Position numbers and translations under genes: made by a program
Assembly (NCBI RefSeq): GCF_008704535.1
Contig: NZ_CP023701.1
Span: forward strand, 7,110,001 to 7,174,000
DNA length: 64,000 nt
Origin: Streptomyces subrutilus
GTDB lineage: Bacteria > Actinomycetota > Actinomycetes > Streptomycetales > Streptomycetaceae
Reading direction: 5' to 3'
In this document: positions 35,511 through 42,157 of the stretch, piece by piece
Layout of the letters: every line of letters starts with the position of its first letter
How positions within the stretch are numbered: the stretch's first letter is position 1
Notes under the pieces: model-generated
Told to the model about the DNA's origin: nothing
The model's input: the letters and a program-made list of their open reading frames with translations, nothing else
The model's database searches: none

Positions 35511-35699
35511 CTACGCCGTGGCGAGGGGGCGGTGCGGGGCGATGATGCGGCCGTCGGGCAGCAGCGCACCGGTGTCCTCGAAGAGCAGGACCCCGTTGCA
35601 CAACAGGCTCCAGGCCTGCTCTGCGTGGTGGGCCAGGGGCTGCGCGGCTTCCCAGTCGGGGGCTGTGGCGGGCGGGCATGCGGGCTGGTGCTGGCACAT
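35511..35699 (-). CDS. DUF5999 family protein
   Basis: A 62-residue protein reading MCQHQPACPPATAPDWEAAQ at its start and then WSLLCNGVLLFEDTGALLPD, ending in IAPHRPL. This matches the small DUF5999 family common in Streptomyces, of unknown function; the early Cys-His-Cys may bind metal. ATG at 35699 has AGGTTCC upstream. The same frame is open without a stop back through the upstream methyltransferase, so it could also be translated as that protein's C-terminal tail. Confidence 0.85.
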   Translation of the reverse strand: MCQHQPACPPATAPDWEAAQPLAHHAEQAWSLLCNGVLLFEDTGALLPDGRIIAPHRPLATA

Positions 35700-36632
35700 G
35701 AGGAACCTTGGGAAAAGGCCGGGCGCTGGGGGGCGGGGCGGCTGTGCCCGGCGAAGGGGGCGCAGAGGGGTGATGGGGGCCGTCTCCCCGCCGCGGCCAC
35801 GTTCAGCGGCGGGGAGACGGCGGTCGGATGGGCCGGGTTTGACCGCGATCCCGGCGAAGGCCGCGGAGTTTTCTTCCGGGCTGCGGGCGTGCCGGCTCTC
35901 GCTGTGCCATCGACCGACCGCCGCCAGCCCCCGCCTCTGCTGGACGAAGTCGCCGAACAGGGCCGCGATCGCCTCGCGGGAGCGGGGACGGATACGCAGT
36001 CCGTGGTCGGCGTAGGCGCGCTCGACGTCCGGCATCGTGGCTCGGTGCCAGTGGTCGGTCAGGTGGGTGATCGACAGGGTGCTGCCGGCGGGCATCCACG
36101 CACGCAGGACGGCCAACGCCTGGTGCACGGCCGCGTCGTCGGTGCACCACGGGAGCACGTCGTGCAGGAGCACCGCGACCGGCGCGCCCGGGTCGAACGC
36201 AGAGCGCACCGCCTCACAGGCCAGGAGCTGCTCCATGGCGAGCAGGTCGGCGTAAACGGCGGTCTCAGACGGGCTGTCCTCCAGATAGGTTCTCGCGTGC
36301 GCGAACACCTCCGGGTCCCGGTCGACGTACACGGTCGTGTACTGCCGCCGGCGGTCCACTTCGTGCACGTTGCGCCACGTCGGCAGGCCGCACCCCAGAT
36401 CGAGGAACTGCCGCACCCCCAGAGCCAGGGACGTCAGAACCGACCGGACGGCGAAGTCGTGGTTGATGATCGCCGCGCTCCTGATCCAGGGAGCGACCCG
36501 GCAGAGGGAGCGGGCGGCTTCACGGTCGCACTCGTAGTTCTGGACCATGCCCAACAGAAAGCTGTAGACGCGGGGCGGTTGAACCGCGTTCCAGTGCGGG
36601 CGGAGGTCCCGCGGGAAGAGGAGGGGGTACAT
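35511..36632 (-). CDS. SAM-dependent methyltransferase (DUF574), open into DUF5999
   Basis: From ATG 36632 the first 265 or so residues are a DUF574-type SAM methyltransferase: VYSFLLGMVQNYECDREAAR, VRQFLDLGCGLPTWRNVHEV (the SAM-binding loop) and TVYVDRDPEVFAHARTYL, ending near AFAGIAVKPG. Such proteins normally stop there. Here the frame runs on through a hairpin repeat (residues about 270-285) and about 25 Pro/Arg residues straight into DUF5999, giving a 373-residue open frame. Either the native stop was lost when the repeat arrived, or this is a real fusion. A GAGGAC site precedes ATG. Confidence 0.8.
   Translation of the reverse strand: MYPLLFPRDLRPHWNAVQPPRVYSFLLGMVQNYECDREAARSLCRVAPWIRSAAIINHDFAVRSVLTSLALGVRQFLDLGCGLPTWRNVHEVDRRRQYTTVYVDRDPEVFAHARTYLEDSPSETAVYADLLAMEQLLACEAVRSAFDPGAPVAVLLHDVLPWCTDDAAVHQALAVLRAWMPAGSTLSITHLTDHWHRATMPDVERAYADHGLRIRPRSREAIAALFGDFVQQRRGLAAVGRWHSESRHARSPEENSAAFAGIAVKPGPSDRRLPAAERGRGGETAPITPLRPLRRAQPPRPPAPGLFPRFLMCQHQPACPPATAPDWEAAQPLAHHAEQAWSLLCNGVLLFEDTGALLPDGRIIAPHRPLATA
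35780..35834. repeat. Duplicated hairpin element, copy 2
   Basis: The stem CCGTCTCCCCGCCGC (35780-35794) and its partner 35806-35820 are identical to the copy at 35421; the loop differs but the 14-base tail CGGTCGGATGGGCC matches all but one base. It lies at the end of methyltransferase homology and is read as codons in that frame. Confidence 0.8.
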
Positions 36633-36698
36633 GAGGGTCCTCGGGACAGCCCTTCGCCGGGCGCGGGGGGAGGTGAGGCTGCGCCCGGCGAAGGGGGC

Positions 36699-37091
36699 TC
36701 AGGGGGTGGGCACGGGCATGGGTGCGTAGTGGTCCAGGAAGTCGAGGGCGGCGAGCGCCATGCGCCGGAGGTGGACCCTGATGCCCAGGTAGTCGCCGGG
36801 CACGTCCACGTCGAGCAGCGCGCGGGCGCGGGTGATGAGGACGTCGACGTCCTGGGGCGGGGGTTCGTGTTCCGGAAGGGCGCCGATCAGCCGCATCAGG
36901 TGCCCGCGCATGCGGAGCGTGAGGACCGGCACGTCGTCCTCGTCCGGCACGGAGTCGGGGCCGAGAACCTCTTCGAGGTCCTCGAAGACCGCGTTGAGGA
37001 CAGGCGTCGGAATCGACTTCCGCAGCTCTTCGAGAACGCGCAGCACCGTCGCCTCGCTCGCATCCCACACGGGGATGCGGACCTCACCCAT
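36699..37091 (-). CDS. DUF6415 family protein
   Basis: A 130-residue, mainly helical protein with PPQDVDVLITRARALLDVDV then LRRMALAALDFLDHY, matching DUF6415, a small Streptomyces family found beside ATP-binding and XRE genes. Function unknown. ATG at 37091 or 37112. It overlaps the end of a 73-residue gene upstream. Just after it (about 36648-36700) the DNA has GCCCTTCGCCGGGCGC and its complement, a further possible terminator before the methyltransferase. Confidence 0.75.
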   Translation of the reverse strand: MGEVRIPVWDASEATVLRVLEELRKSIPTPVLNAVFEDLEEVLGPDSVPDEDDVPVLTLRMRGHLMRLIGALPEHEPPPQDVDVLITRARALLDVDVPGDYLGIRVHLRRMALAALDFLDHYAPMPVPTP

Positions 37092-37305
37092 CGGTCGTCC
37101 GCCCGCCCGCATCAGTACGGCGGTACATCCCGGCCAGCGTGTTCCGCGCCCGGGACGCCGGGAGCGTCGTCGGCGCGATGCTCCCGGGGCGCGGCTCGGG
37201 GAAGGGGAGGCCGCTCTTCGCGGCCTGCCAGGCTGCGCCGGCCGGGCGGGCCGGGAGCGGGGAGGCCGACGGTTCGGGTAACCCGGCGTGGTCGGGCTCG
37301 GACAT
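37084..37305 (-). CDS. Short hypothetical protein, 73 aa
   Basis: From ATG 37305, MSEPDHAGLPEPSASPLPAR, then GAAWQAAKSGLPFPEP and TLAGMYRRTDAGGRTTDG. Low-complexity Pro/Ala-rich with no recognised domain. Position is right for an operon gene: 26 bases after the ATP-binding protein and overlapping the next start by 8-29 bases. Moderate doubt about its reality. Confidence 0.45.
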   Translation of the reverse strand: MSEPDHAGLPEPSASPLPARPAGAAWQAAKSGLPFPEPRPGSIAPTTLPASRARNTLAGMYRRTDAGGRTTDG

Positions 37306-37331
37306 GGGTGTCTCCAGGATCGGGGCGCGGG

Positions 37332-37826
37332 CTACGGGCAGGTGTGGGGCAGGGGGAGGGAGCACCAGGCGGTGCGGGTCTCGGGGGCGAAGCCGGCCTG
37401 CCCCCCGAGCTCGTCGGCGAGCAGGCCCACGATCCACAGGCCGCGGCCGCCCTCCGCGTCCAGGCCGGGATCGGCCGGCTTCGGCTGGCCGGTCCCGGAG
37501 TCCCGTACGAGCAGGCGGAGCTCCCCGCGGGTGACGAGCTGGGACAGCGTGACCGACCCGTTGCCGCCGTGCCGGATCGCGTTGGTGACCAGCTCGCTGA
37601 CGATCTGGCCCGCGGTCTCCACCAGGGCGTCGAGGCCCAGGTACCGGAGCCGGGCGGCCACGATCATCCGCATGTGGCCGACCCGCCGGGTGTCGACATC
37701 CGACAGCGGCTCCCCGAGCACGCCGCCCACGTCGAAGGCGCACTGCATCAGGTCGTCCCGCCGAGTCAGACCGGCCGGTCGCTCAGGTGCCGCTTCAACC
37801 CGTAGCGGCGTGATCGTCTGCGTCAT
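37332..37826 (-). CDS. Anti-sigma-like ATP-binding protein (HATPase_c_2)
   Basis: A 164-residue GHKL-type ATP-binding protein of the anti-sigma regulatory kinase kind, common in Streptomyces. Visible are the N box QIVSELVTNAIRHGG with the Mg-binding Asn, the G1-like VRDSGTGQPKP and the G2 region EGGRGLWIVGLLADELGG. No transmitter His is present. ATG at 37826 is preferred to a longer frame because the family begins shortly after it. It diverges from the XRE/DUF397 pair, the arrangement often found in this genus. Confidence 0.88.
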   Translation of the reverse strand: MTQTITPLRVEAAPERPAGLTRRDDLMQCAFDVGGVLGEPLSDVDTRRVGHMRMIVAARLRYLGLDALVETAGQIVSELVTNAIRHGGNGSVTLSQLVTRGELRLLVRDSGTGQPKPADPGLDAEGGRGLWIVGLLADELGGQAGFAPETRTAWCSLPLPHTCP

Positions 37827-38133
37827 GTTCCACACCTGTCCAGGTTGGCGGTGTACGAGGTGTCGCACAGCGTCTACGCAGGGGCTCAGAAGCTGTGCCT
37901 GAGGAGAGATGGGGACCGGCCCTTCCTGCATCTCAGGGTCGGTCTGCTCTCGCCTCAACTACGGTGTCCTGAAGACCGGTTAGCTTGCAACGAGAATGCT
38001 GCTGAAATTTCAGACGGCATCAGAAGTGGACTATGCAGAGGCATGCACAGGGGGCTGCGGCCACGGCGCAGGGGTGTAAGACTCTGCGCAGGGCGGTAGT
38101 CGACCTGCACAACAACAGTGGGATGGTGCACAC

Positions 38134-39036
38134 GTGGCGGCTCGACGAGGGGCGACTGGACGTCGTCTCGAACTCGGAATCCAGCTCCAGCAACTACGGG
38201 AGAACTGCCCTCCAGTCGAGGACGGGCGCATCAAGGGAATGACCCGGAAGGCAGCGGTGGCTGCCAAGGGACTCAAAACCCTGTCCGAGGCACAGCTGCT
38301 GCGAATCGAGAAGGGAGAGCTGAACTTCCGGCGCAACGTCGGCGACCTCAAGATCCTTCTCAAGCGGTACGGCGTCACCGATGAAGACCTGGTGGAATCC
38401 CTGGTCGAGCTCAACCGCGACGCACCTAGCGAAGACTGGCTGACGGGCTATCGCTCCTCAATGCCGACCGGCATGCCGCACTTCGTCGGCCTAGAGGCAG
38501 AAGCCGAAGCCCTGCTCGTCTACCACCCGACGATCGTTGCCGGACTCCTCCAGACCCCCGCCTACGCGCGCGCCTTGTTCGAGGTGAACCGGCCCGTGGA
38601 GGACACCACGGGCGAGTTCGTCAAAAACGGTGTCGATGTTCGGATGGAACGCAAGAAGCGCGTCCTCGAACGCGAAGACCCGCCGAAGCTGCGCGTCATA
38701 CTGGGCGAGGCAGCGTTGCTGACGCCCTACGGCGGGCCGGATGTGATGGCGGATCAGTACCAGGAGATCATCAGGCTGGTCCGCGAGAAGCACATCTCGG
38801 TGCAGGTGCTGCTCACGGCCAAGCAGGGGTACCGGGCGAGTCACGACTTCACCGTCATGGACCTCGGGAGCGGCCTGCCGCCACGGGTCCAGACGGACAA
38901 CGCTTGGGGCGCCGTCTCAACGTCGGACAAGCTCCGAGAGGTGAACCGGTTCACACGTCGGTTCGAAACGATGGTGGGTGTGGCCCTCGGCCTCGACGAC
39001 ACCGTCAAGTATCTGGAACAACTAGTGCAAAGGTAG
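38134..39036 (+). CDS. XRE-family regulator with DUF5753 domain
   Basis: A 300-residue regulator. Residues about 10-75 hold an XRE-type helix-turn-helix (LQQLRENCPPVEDGRIKGMT, then TLSEAQLLRIEKGELNFRRN). Residues about 115-290 are DUF5753: FVGLEAEAEALLVYHPTIVA, GLLQTPAYARALFEVNRP, MERKKRVLEREDPPKLRVIL and QVLLTAKQGYRASHDFTVMD. GTG at 38134. The gene normally works with a small DUF397 partner, which follows here. The first part of the HTH looks slightly unusual in spacing but is open throughout. Confidence 0.88.
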   Translation: MAARRGATGRRLELGIQLQQLRENCPPVEDGRIKGMTRKAAVAAKGLKTLSEAQLLRIEKGELNFRRNVGDLKILLKRYGVTDEDLVESLVELNRDAPSEDWLTGYRSSMPTGMPHFVGLEAEAEALLVYHPTIVAGLLQTPAYARALFEVNRPVEDTTGEFVKNGVDVRMERKKRVLEREDPPKLRVILGEAALLTPYGGPDVMADQYQEIIRLVREKHISVQVLLTAKQGYRASHDFTVMDLGSGLPPRVQTDNAWGAVSTSDKLREVNRFTRRFETMVGVALGLDDTVKYLEQLVQR

Positions 39037-39043
39037 TGCTGTC

Positions 39044-39265
39044 ATCAATACTCACACCCCGTCCTACCGGCTCGCACCCGCAGCCGCCTGGAAGAAGTCG
39101 TCATACAGCGACGGCACCGGCAACAACTGCGTCGAGGTGCTCGACCAGAACGGCGCGATTTACGTGCGCGACTCCAAGAACACAGCTGGTCCCGCGCTGC
39201 CACTGGGCTCTGCGGCATTCTCAGGGCTGCTGTCCCTTGCACGAACGGACAGCTCGGTCCTGTAG
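39044..39265 (+). CDS. DUF397 protein with no standard start codon
   Basis: A 73-residue DUF397 protein: PAAAWKKSSYSDGTGNNCVE, VLDQNGAIYVRDSKNTAGPA, then FSGLLSLART. The frame opens at 39026 and contains no ATG, GTG, TTG or CTG before the conserved region. The codon where ATG is expected (before NTHTPSYRLAP) is ATC at 39044. Either an ATG-to-ATC change silenced it, or it starts at ATC or another rare codon. It begins 7 bases after the regulator's stop and is followed by a strong hairpin. Confidence 0.75.
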   Translation: MNTHTPSYRLAPAAAWKKSSYSDGTGNNCVEVLDQNGAIYVRDSKNTAGPALPLGSAAFSGLLSLARTDSSVL

Positions 39266-39272
39266 CTCCACA

Positions 39273-39323
39273 GCGTGGTGGCGGTTGCCCCTCAAGGGTC
39301 GTGAGGGGCAACCGCCACCACGC
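39273..39323. terminator. 22-bp perfect hairpin between convergent genes
   Basis: GCGTGGTGGCGGTTGCCCCT and two more bases (39273-39294) pair with 39302-39323 over a 7-base loop. It lies after the DUF397 gene and before the end of the convergent methyltransferase, so it is a bidirectional terminator candidate. Confidence 0.9.
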
Positions 39324-39346
39324 GGTACGCCTCAGTCTAGTTACCC

Positions 39347-40477
39347 CTATAGCTGGAGAGGCAGGGGCGCGACGTAGACGCCAGCCTCCGCCTCGCCAAT
39401 CCAGATGTGTTGCCCTTCGGGCGTGACGGTCATGCCGAAGTCCCAGAAGGTCGGGCTTCCGCGTTCTTCCCAGTGCCGTCGGCCGGCTTCGACTTCCGTC
39501 AGGAGGTGACGGGGGCCGCCTTCGTGCGCCGTGGTCGTTCCGGTGCTGCTCGTGGTGGTCGTGGCCCAGGAGCCGACGCCGTCGTGAAGTTCGACGGTGA
39601 ACTGCTGCCCGGTGTCGGTGTCGGTGGTGATGCGGATGTCGGGGTGGGAGACGCGGAGGGCGAACAGCAGGGTCGGGTCGGCCAGCGGGCGCGGGTCCCG
39701 TTCGGCGGTGGCCTCGCGGGCGGCCGCGGTGTCGCGGATGGTGTGGTGCTGGCGGCCCTGGTCGGTCCCCCGGCTGGGCATGAACATCCCCAGGCCCTGC
39801 ACCCAGCCGGTGGCGGACTTCCCGTCGTCGGCGACGGTGAGCGCGAAGTGGCCCAGGCGGCCCCAGGGGAACACGATCCGGCCGCCGGGTCTGGTCTGCT
39901 CGATCCACGCCCACGGGACCTCGTCCACGGCGTACGTGGCGATCAGACGGTCGTACGGGGCTGCGGCCGGCCATCCGGCGTTGCCGTCGCCGCTGTGCAC
40001 GGCGACCCCGAGCCCAGCCGCATCGAGCCGTTCCCGGGCCGCGGCGGCGAGGGACTCGTCCACCTCCACGGCGGTGACCCTCCCGGCGCCGGCGCGGGCG
40101 GCGAGGAGTCCGGCGTTCCAGCCCGCGCCGGCGCCGACCTCCAGCACGCGGTGACCGGGCTCCAGGACCAGGGAGTCGAGCATGTCGGCGACGACGGAGA
40201 CACACGACAGGCTGGAGCTGGGCAGCCCGTCCAGAACCTGCGTGACGGCCGAGTCGTAGGGCCGCGCGTAGACGAGATCCGCCCAGCGCTCCGGGTCCGC
40301 GGCCCGGTCGACGGGCCCGTACGAGGTGCCGTCCCACCTCCACAGCCGATCGGGGGCGAACTGATGGCGGGGAACGGTCTCCAGGATGGCGCGGCGAACC
40401 CACTCGGAGTCCGCCGGCCACAAGCCCTGGGTGTCCATGGCTTCCGTCAGCGCGAGCCGACGGTCATCGAGATTCAT
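39347..40477 (-). CDS. PCMT-like protein methyltransferase
   Basis: A 376-residue SAM methyltransferase of the protein-L-isoaspartate methyltransferase type, with VPRHQFAPDRLWRWDG before the core and VLEVGAGAGWNAGLLAARAG from residue 111. TAVEVDESLAAAARERL is the second SAM strand. The C-terminal 150 residues form an extra domain. It resembles methyltransferases of ATP-grasp (graspetide) peptide systems and the FxLD type, but no ATP-grasp ligase is in this window. ATG at 40477, 9 bases after the stop of a 37-residue peptide gene. If the two form a pair, the peptide may be its substrate (inference). Confidence 0.82.
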   Translation of the reverse strand: MNLDDRRLALTEAMDTQGLWPADSEWVRRAILETVPRHQFAPDRLWRWDGTSYGPVDRAADPERWADLVYARPYDSAVTQVLDGLPSSSLSCVSVVADMLDSLVLEPGHRVLEVGAGAGWNAGLLAARAGAGRVTAVEVDESLAAAARERLDAAGLGVAVHSGDGNAGWPAAAPYDRLIATYAVDEVPWAWIEQTRPGGRIVFPWGRLGHFALTVADDGKSATGWVQGLGMFMPSRGTDQGRQHHTIRDTAAAREATAERDPRPLADPTLLFALRVSHPDIRITTDTDTGQQFTVELHDGVGSWATTTTSSTGTTTAHEGGPRHLLTEVEAGRRHWEERGSPTFWDFGMTVTPEGQHIWIGEAEAGVYVAPLPLQL

Positions 40478-40486
40478 GAAGGTGGA

Positions 40487-40600
40487 CTACTTCCCGCGGG
40501 TGCCGGTCGGGGGAGGGGGCGGTGGCACCTTCCCGTCGGTGTTCCCGGGCGGGGGCGTCCCCGTGCTGGGGTCGGGGCTCGGTTTGCTGTGCGTACCCAC
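40487..40600 (-). CDS. 37-aa proline-rich peptide upstream of the methyltransferase
   Basis: A very small gene: GTG at 40600 with AAGGAG 6 bases before it. The product begins MGTHSKPSPDPSTGTPPPGN and ends in TDGKVPPPPPPTGTRGK. It has one Asp-Pro and one Asp-Gly bond (DG is an aspartimide-prone site), no Cys, and much Pro. It is 9 bases from the methyltransferase start, so the two genes are surely cotranscribed. It could be a RiPP-like substrate, a leader peptide, or noise. A longer frame upstream exists but lacks a site. Confidence 0.55.
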   Translation of the reverse strand: MGTHSKPSPDPSTGTPPPGNTDGKVPPPPPPTGTRGK

Positions 40601-40723
40601 GGCGTGCTCCTTCTGGAGGTCGGTCGTGCAGACGGCCCGGGAGCTGATATCCGCTCCCGCGGCTGGCACCACTAGACCACCGGCGGACCGCCCGAGGTGA
40701 GCGGTTTCCAGCCCCTGCACACC

Positions 40724-40742
40724 GTTTGCAGATCCTGCAAAC
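40724..40742. promoter_or_regulatory. Perfect palindrome in a divergent promoter
   Basis: GTTTGCAG-ATC-CTGCAAAC lies in the 200-base gap between the minus-strand peptide/methyltransferase genes and the plus-strand XRE regulator, 61 bases before the latter's start. It is the only such symmetrical site in that gap and a good operator candidate. Confidence 0.65.
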
Positions 40743-40802
40743 GCCCTACACTCCGGGCATCCGACCCGTTACCGTAAGTGGGCTGATCGCCCGGGGGGCC
40801 TG

Positions 40803-42089
40803 ATGAGTACCGACCCGCTCTGGAACACCGGCCCGGTCCAGTCCCTGGTGCGGAAACAGGACGCCGGCGGCCTCGTCCGCACAGGACGACACGCCCGCGG
40901 CTGGCGCCAAGCCGACCTCGGCGCCCGCCTGCGCTGCTCACCATCCACCGTCTCCCGCCTCGAATCCGGCCGCCTCGCCGACCTCACCCTGCTGCGGCGA
41001 GCCGCGGGCGAAATCGGCGTCCCCGTCGAACTGCTGGCCGCCTCCTTAGGGCTGAGGGCTGGCCCCGGCCCTAGAGTTGCTGCTGATCCGTTGCCTGTCC
41101 TGGAGGACCCGATGCGCCGCCGCACCGTCATCGCCGCCGTCGGCCTCGCCGCCCCCCTCTCGCTCGTCGGCGGCCTGGAAGCGGCGTTGGCCCTCACCCC
41201 CGACCCCACCGGTTCCCCCATCCCGCTCGACGCCCGCCTCACCACCGCCCGGGGCCTCTTCGACGCCGGCCGCCACCCCGAACTCCTGGACACCCTGCCC
41301 GCGCTCCTCGGCGACGCCCACCACCAGGCCGCCGCCCACCGCCGCGACCTCGACTACGCCCGCCTGTCCTCCGCCTACACCCTCGCGGCCACCGTCCTGA
41401 ACAAGCTCGGCGAGTACCGGCAGTCCCGACTGACCGCGGACCGGGCCGCGACCTACGCCGAAGTCTCCGGCTCACCCCTCGCGGCCGCGGCCGCCGCCCG
41501 CGAACTCGCCGCCGTCCTGCGCCACCAAGGCCAGGAAACCGCGGCGCAGCGCCACATCCAGGCGGCTGTCGCCCGTGTCGGGGCCACCGGCCTGACCACG
41601 GACGCCCAGGCCTCCGCCTATGCGCAGATGCTCGCGTCCACCGCGTACACCGCGGCGATCGCCGACGACCGCGACCAGGCCCTCGCCATGATCCGCGAAG
41701 CCGCCCGCGCCGCCCGTGACCTTCCCGACCAGGCGCCGGCCGGCCGTCTGTTCCCCATCACTCCGGCCGCCATCGACCTGTACGCCGTCGGCGTCCACTG
41801 GTCCCTCGGCGACGCCGGCGCCGCACTGGAGGCCGGGAAGGGCCTGCACCCGGGCCAGTTCGCCACCGCGGAACGCAAGGGCCGCATGCACACCGACCTC
41901 GCACGCGCCTGGCACCTGAGGGACAGGCCCGAGCAGGCCGCCGCCGAACTCCTCAAGGCCGCCCGCGTCTCCCTCTCCGAGGTACGGGACCGGCCCCCCA
42001 TCCGGCAGATCGCCACCGAACTCCACAGCCGCCACCCCCACACCACCGGGGTCCGCGAACTCGCAGCGATGATCACCCCCGCCCGGTAA
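40803..42089 (+). CDS. XRE-family regulator with TPR-like C-terminal domain
   Basis: A 428-residue protein from ATG 40803. Residues about 22-80 are an XRE helix-turn-helix (GRHARGWRQADLGARLRCSP, TVSRLESGRLADLTLLRRAA). A hydrophobic segment (RRTVIAAVGLAAPLSLVGGL) is followed by helical repeats such as LSSAYTLAATVLNKLGEYRQ and RELAAVLRHQGQETAAQRHI. The pattern is common in Streptomyces regulators sensing peptides or growth state. It is divergent from the methyltransferase/peptide pair and 68 bases ahead of the ABC exporter, and probably regulates both. Confidence 0.88.
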   Translation: MSTDPLWNTGPVQSLVRKQDAGGLVRTGRHARGWRQADLGARLRCSPSTVSRLESGRLADLTLLRRAAGEIGVPVELLAASLGLRAGPGPRVAADPLPVLEDPMRRRTVIAAVGLAAPLSLVGGLEAALALTPDPTGSPIPLDARLTTARGLFDAGRHPELLDTLPALLGDAHHQAAAHRRDLDYARLSSAYTLAATVLNKLGEYRQSRLTADRAATYAEVSGSPLAAAAAARELAAVLRHQGQETAAQRHIQAAVARVGATGLTTDAQASAYAQMLASTAYTAAIADDRDQALAMIREAARAARDLPDQAPAGRLFPITPAAIDLYAVGVHWSLGDAGAALEAGKGLHPGQFATAERKGRMHTDLARAWHLRDRPEQAAAELLKAARVSLSEVRDRPPIRQIATELHSRHPHTTGVRELAAMITPAR

Positions 42090-42157
42090 CACCAGAACAC
42101 GTGATGGGCCAGGGGTCCTTGCGTGTCCCCCCGTATGGGTGAGCCGTTGCGTCGAAT

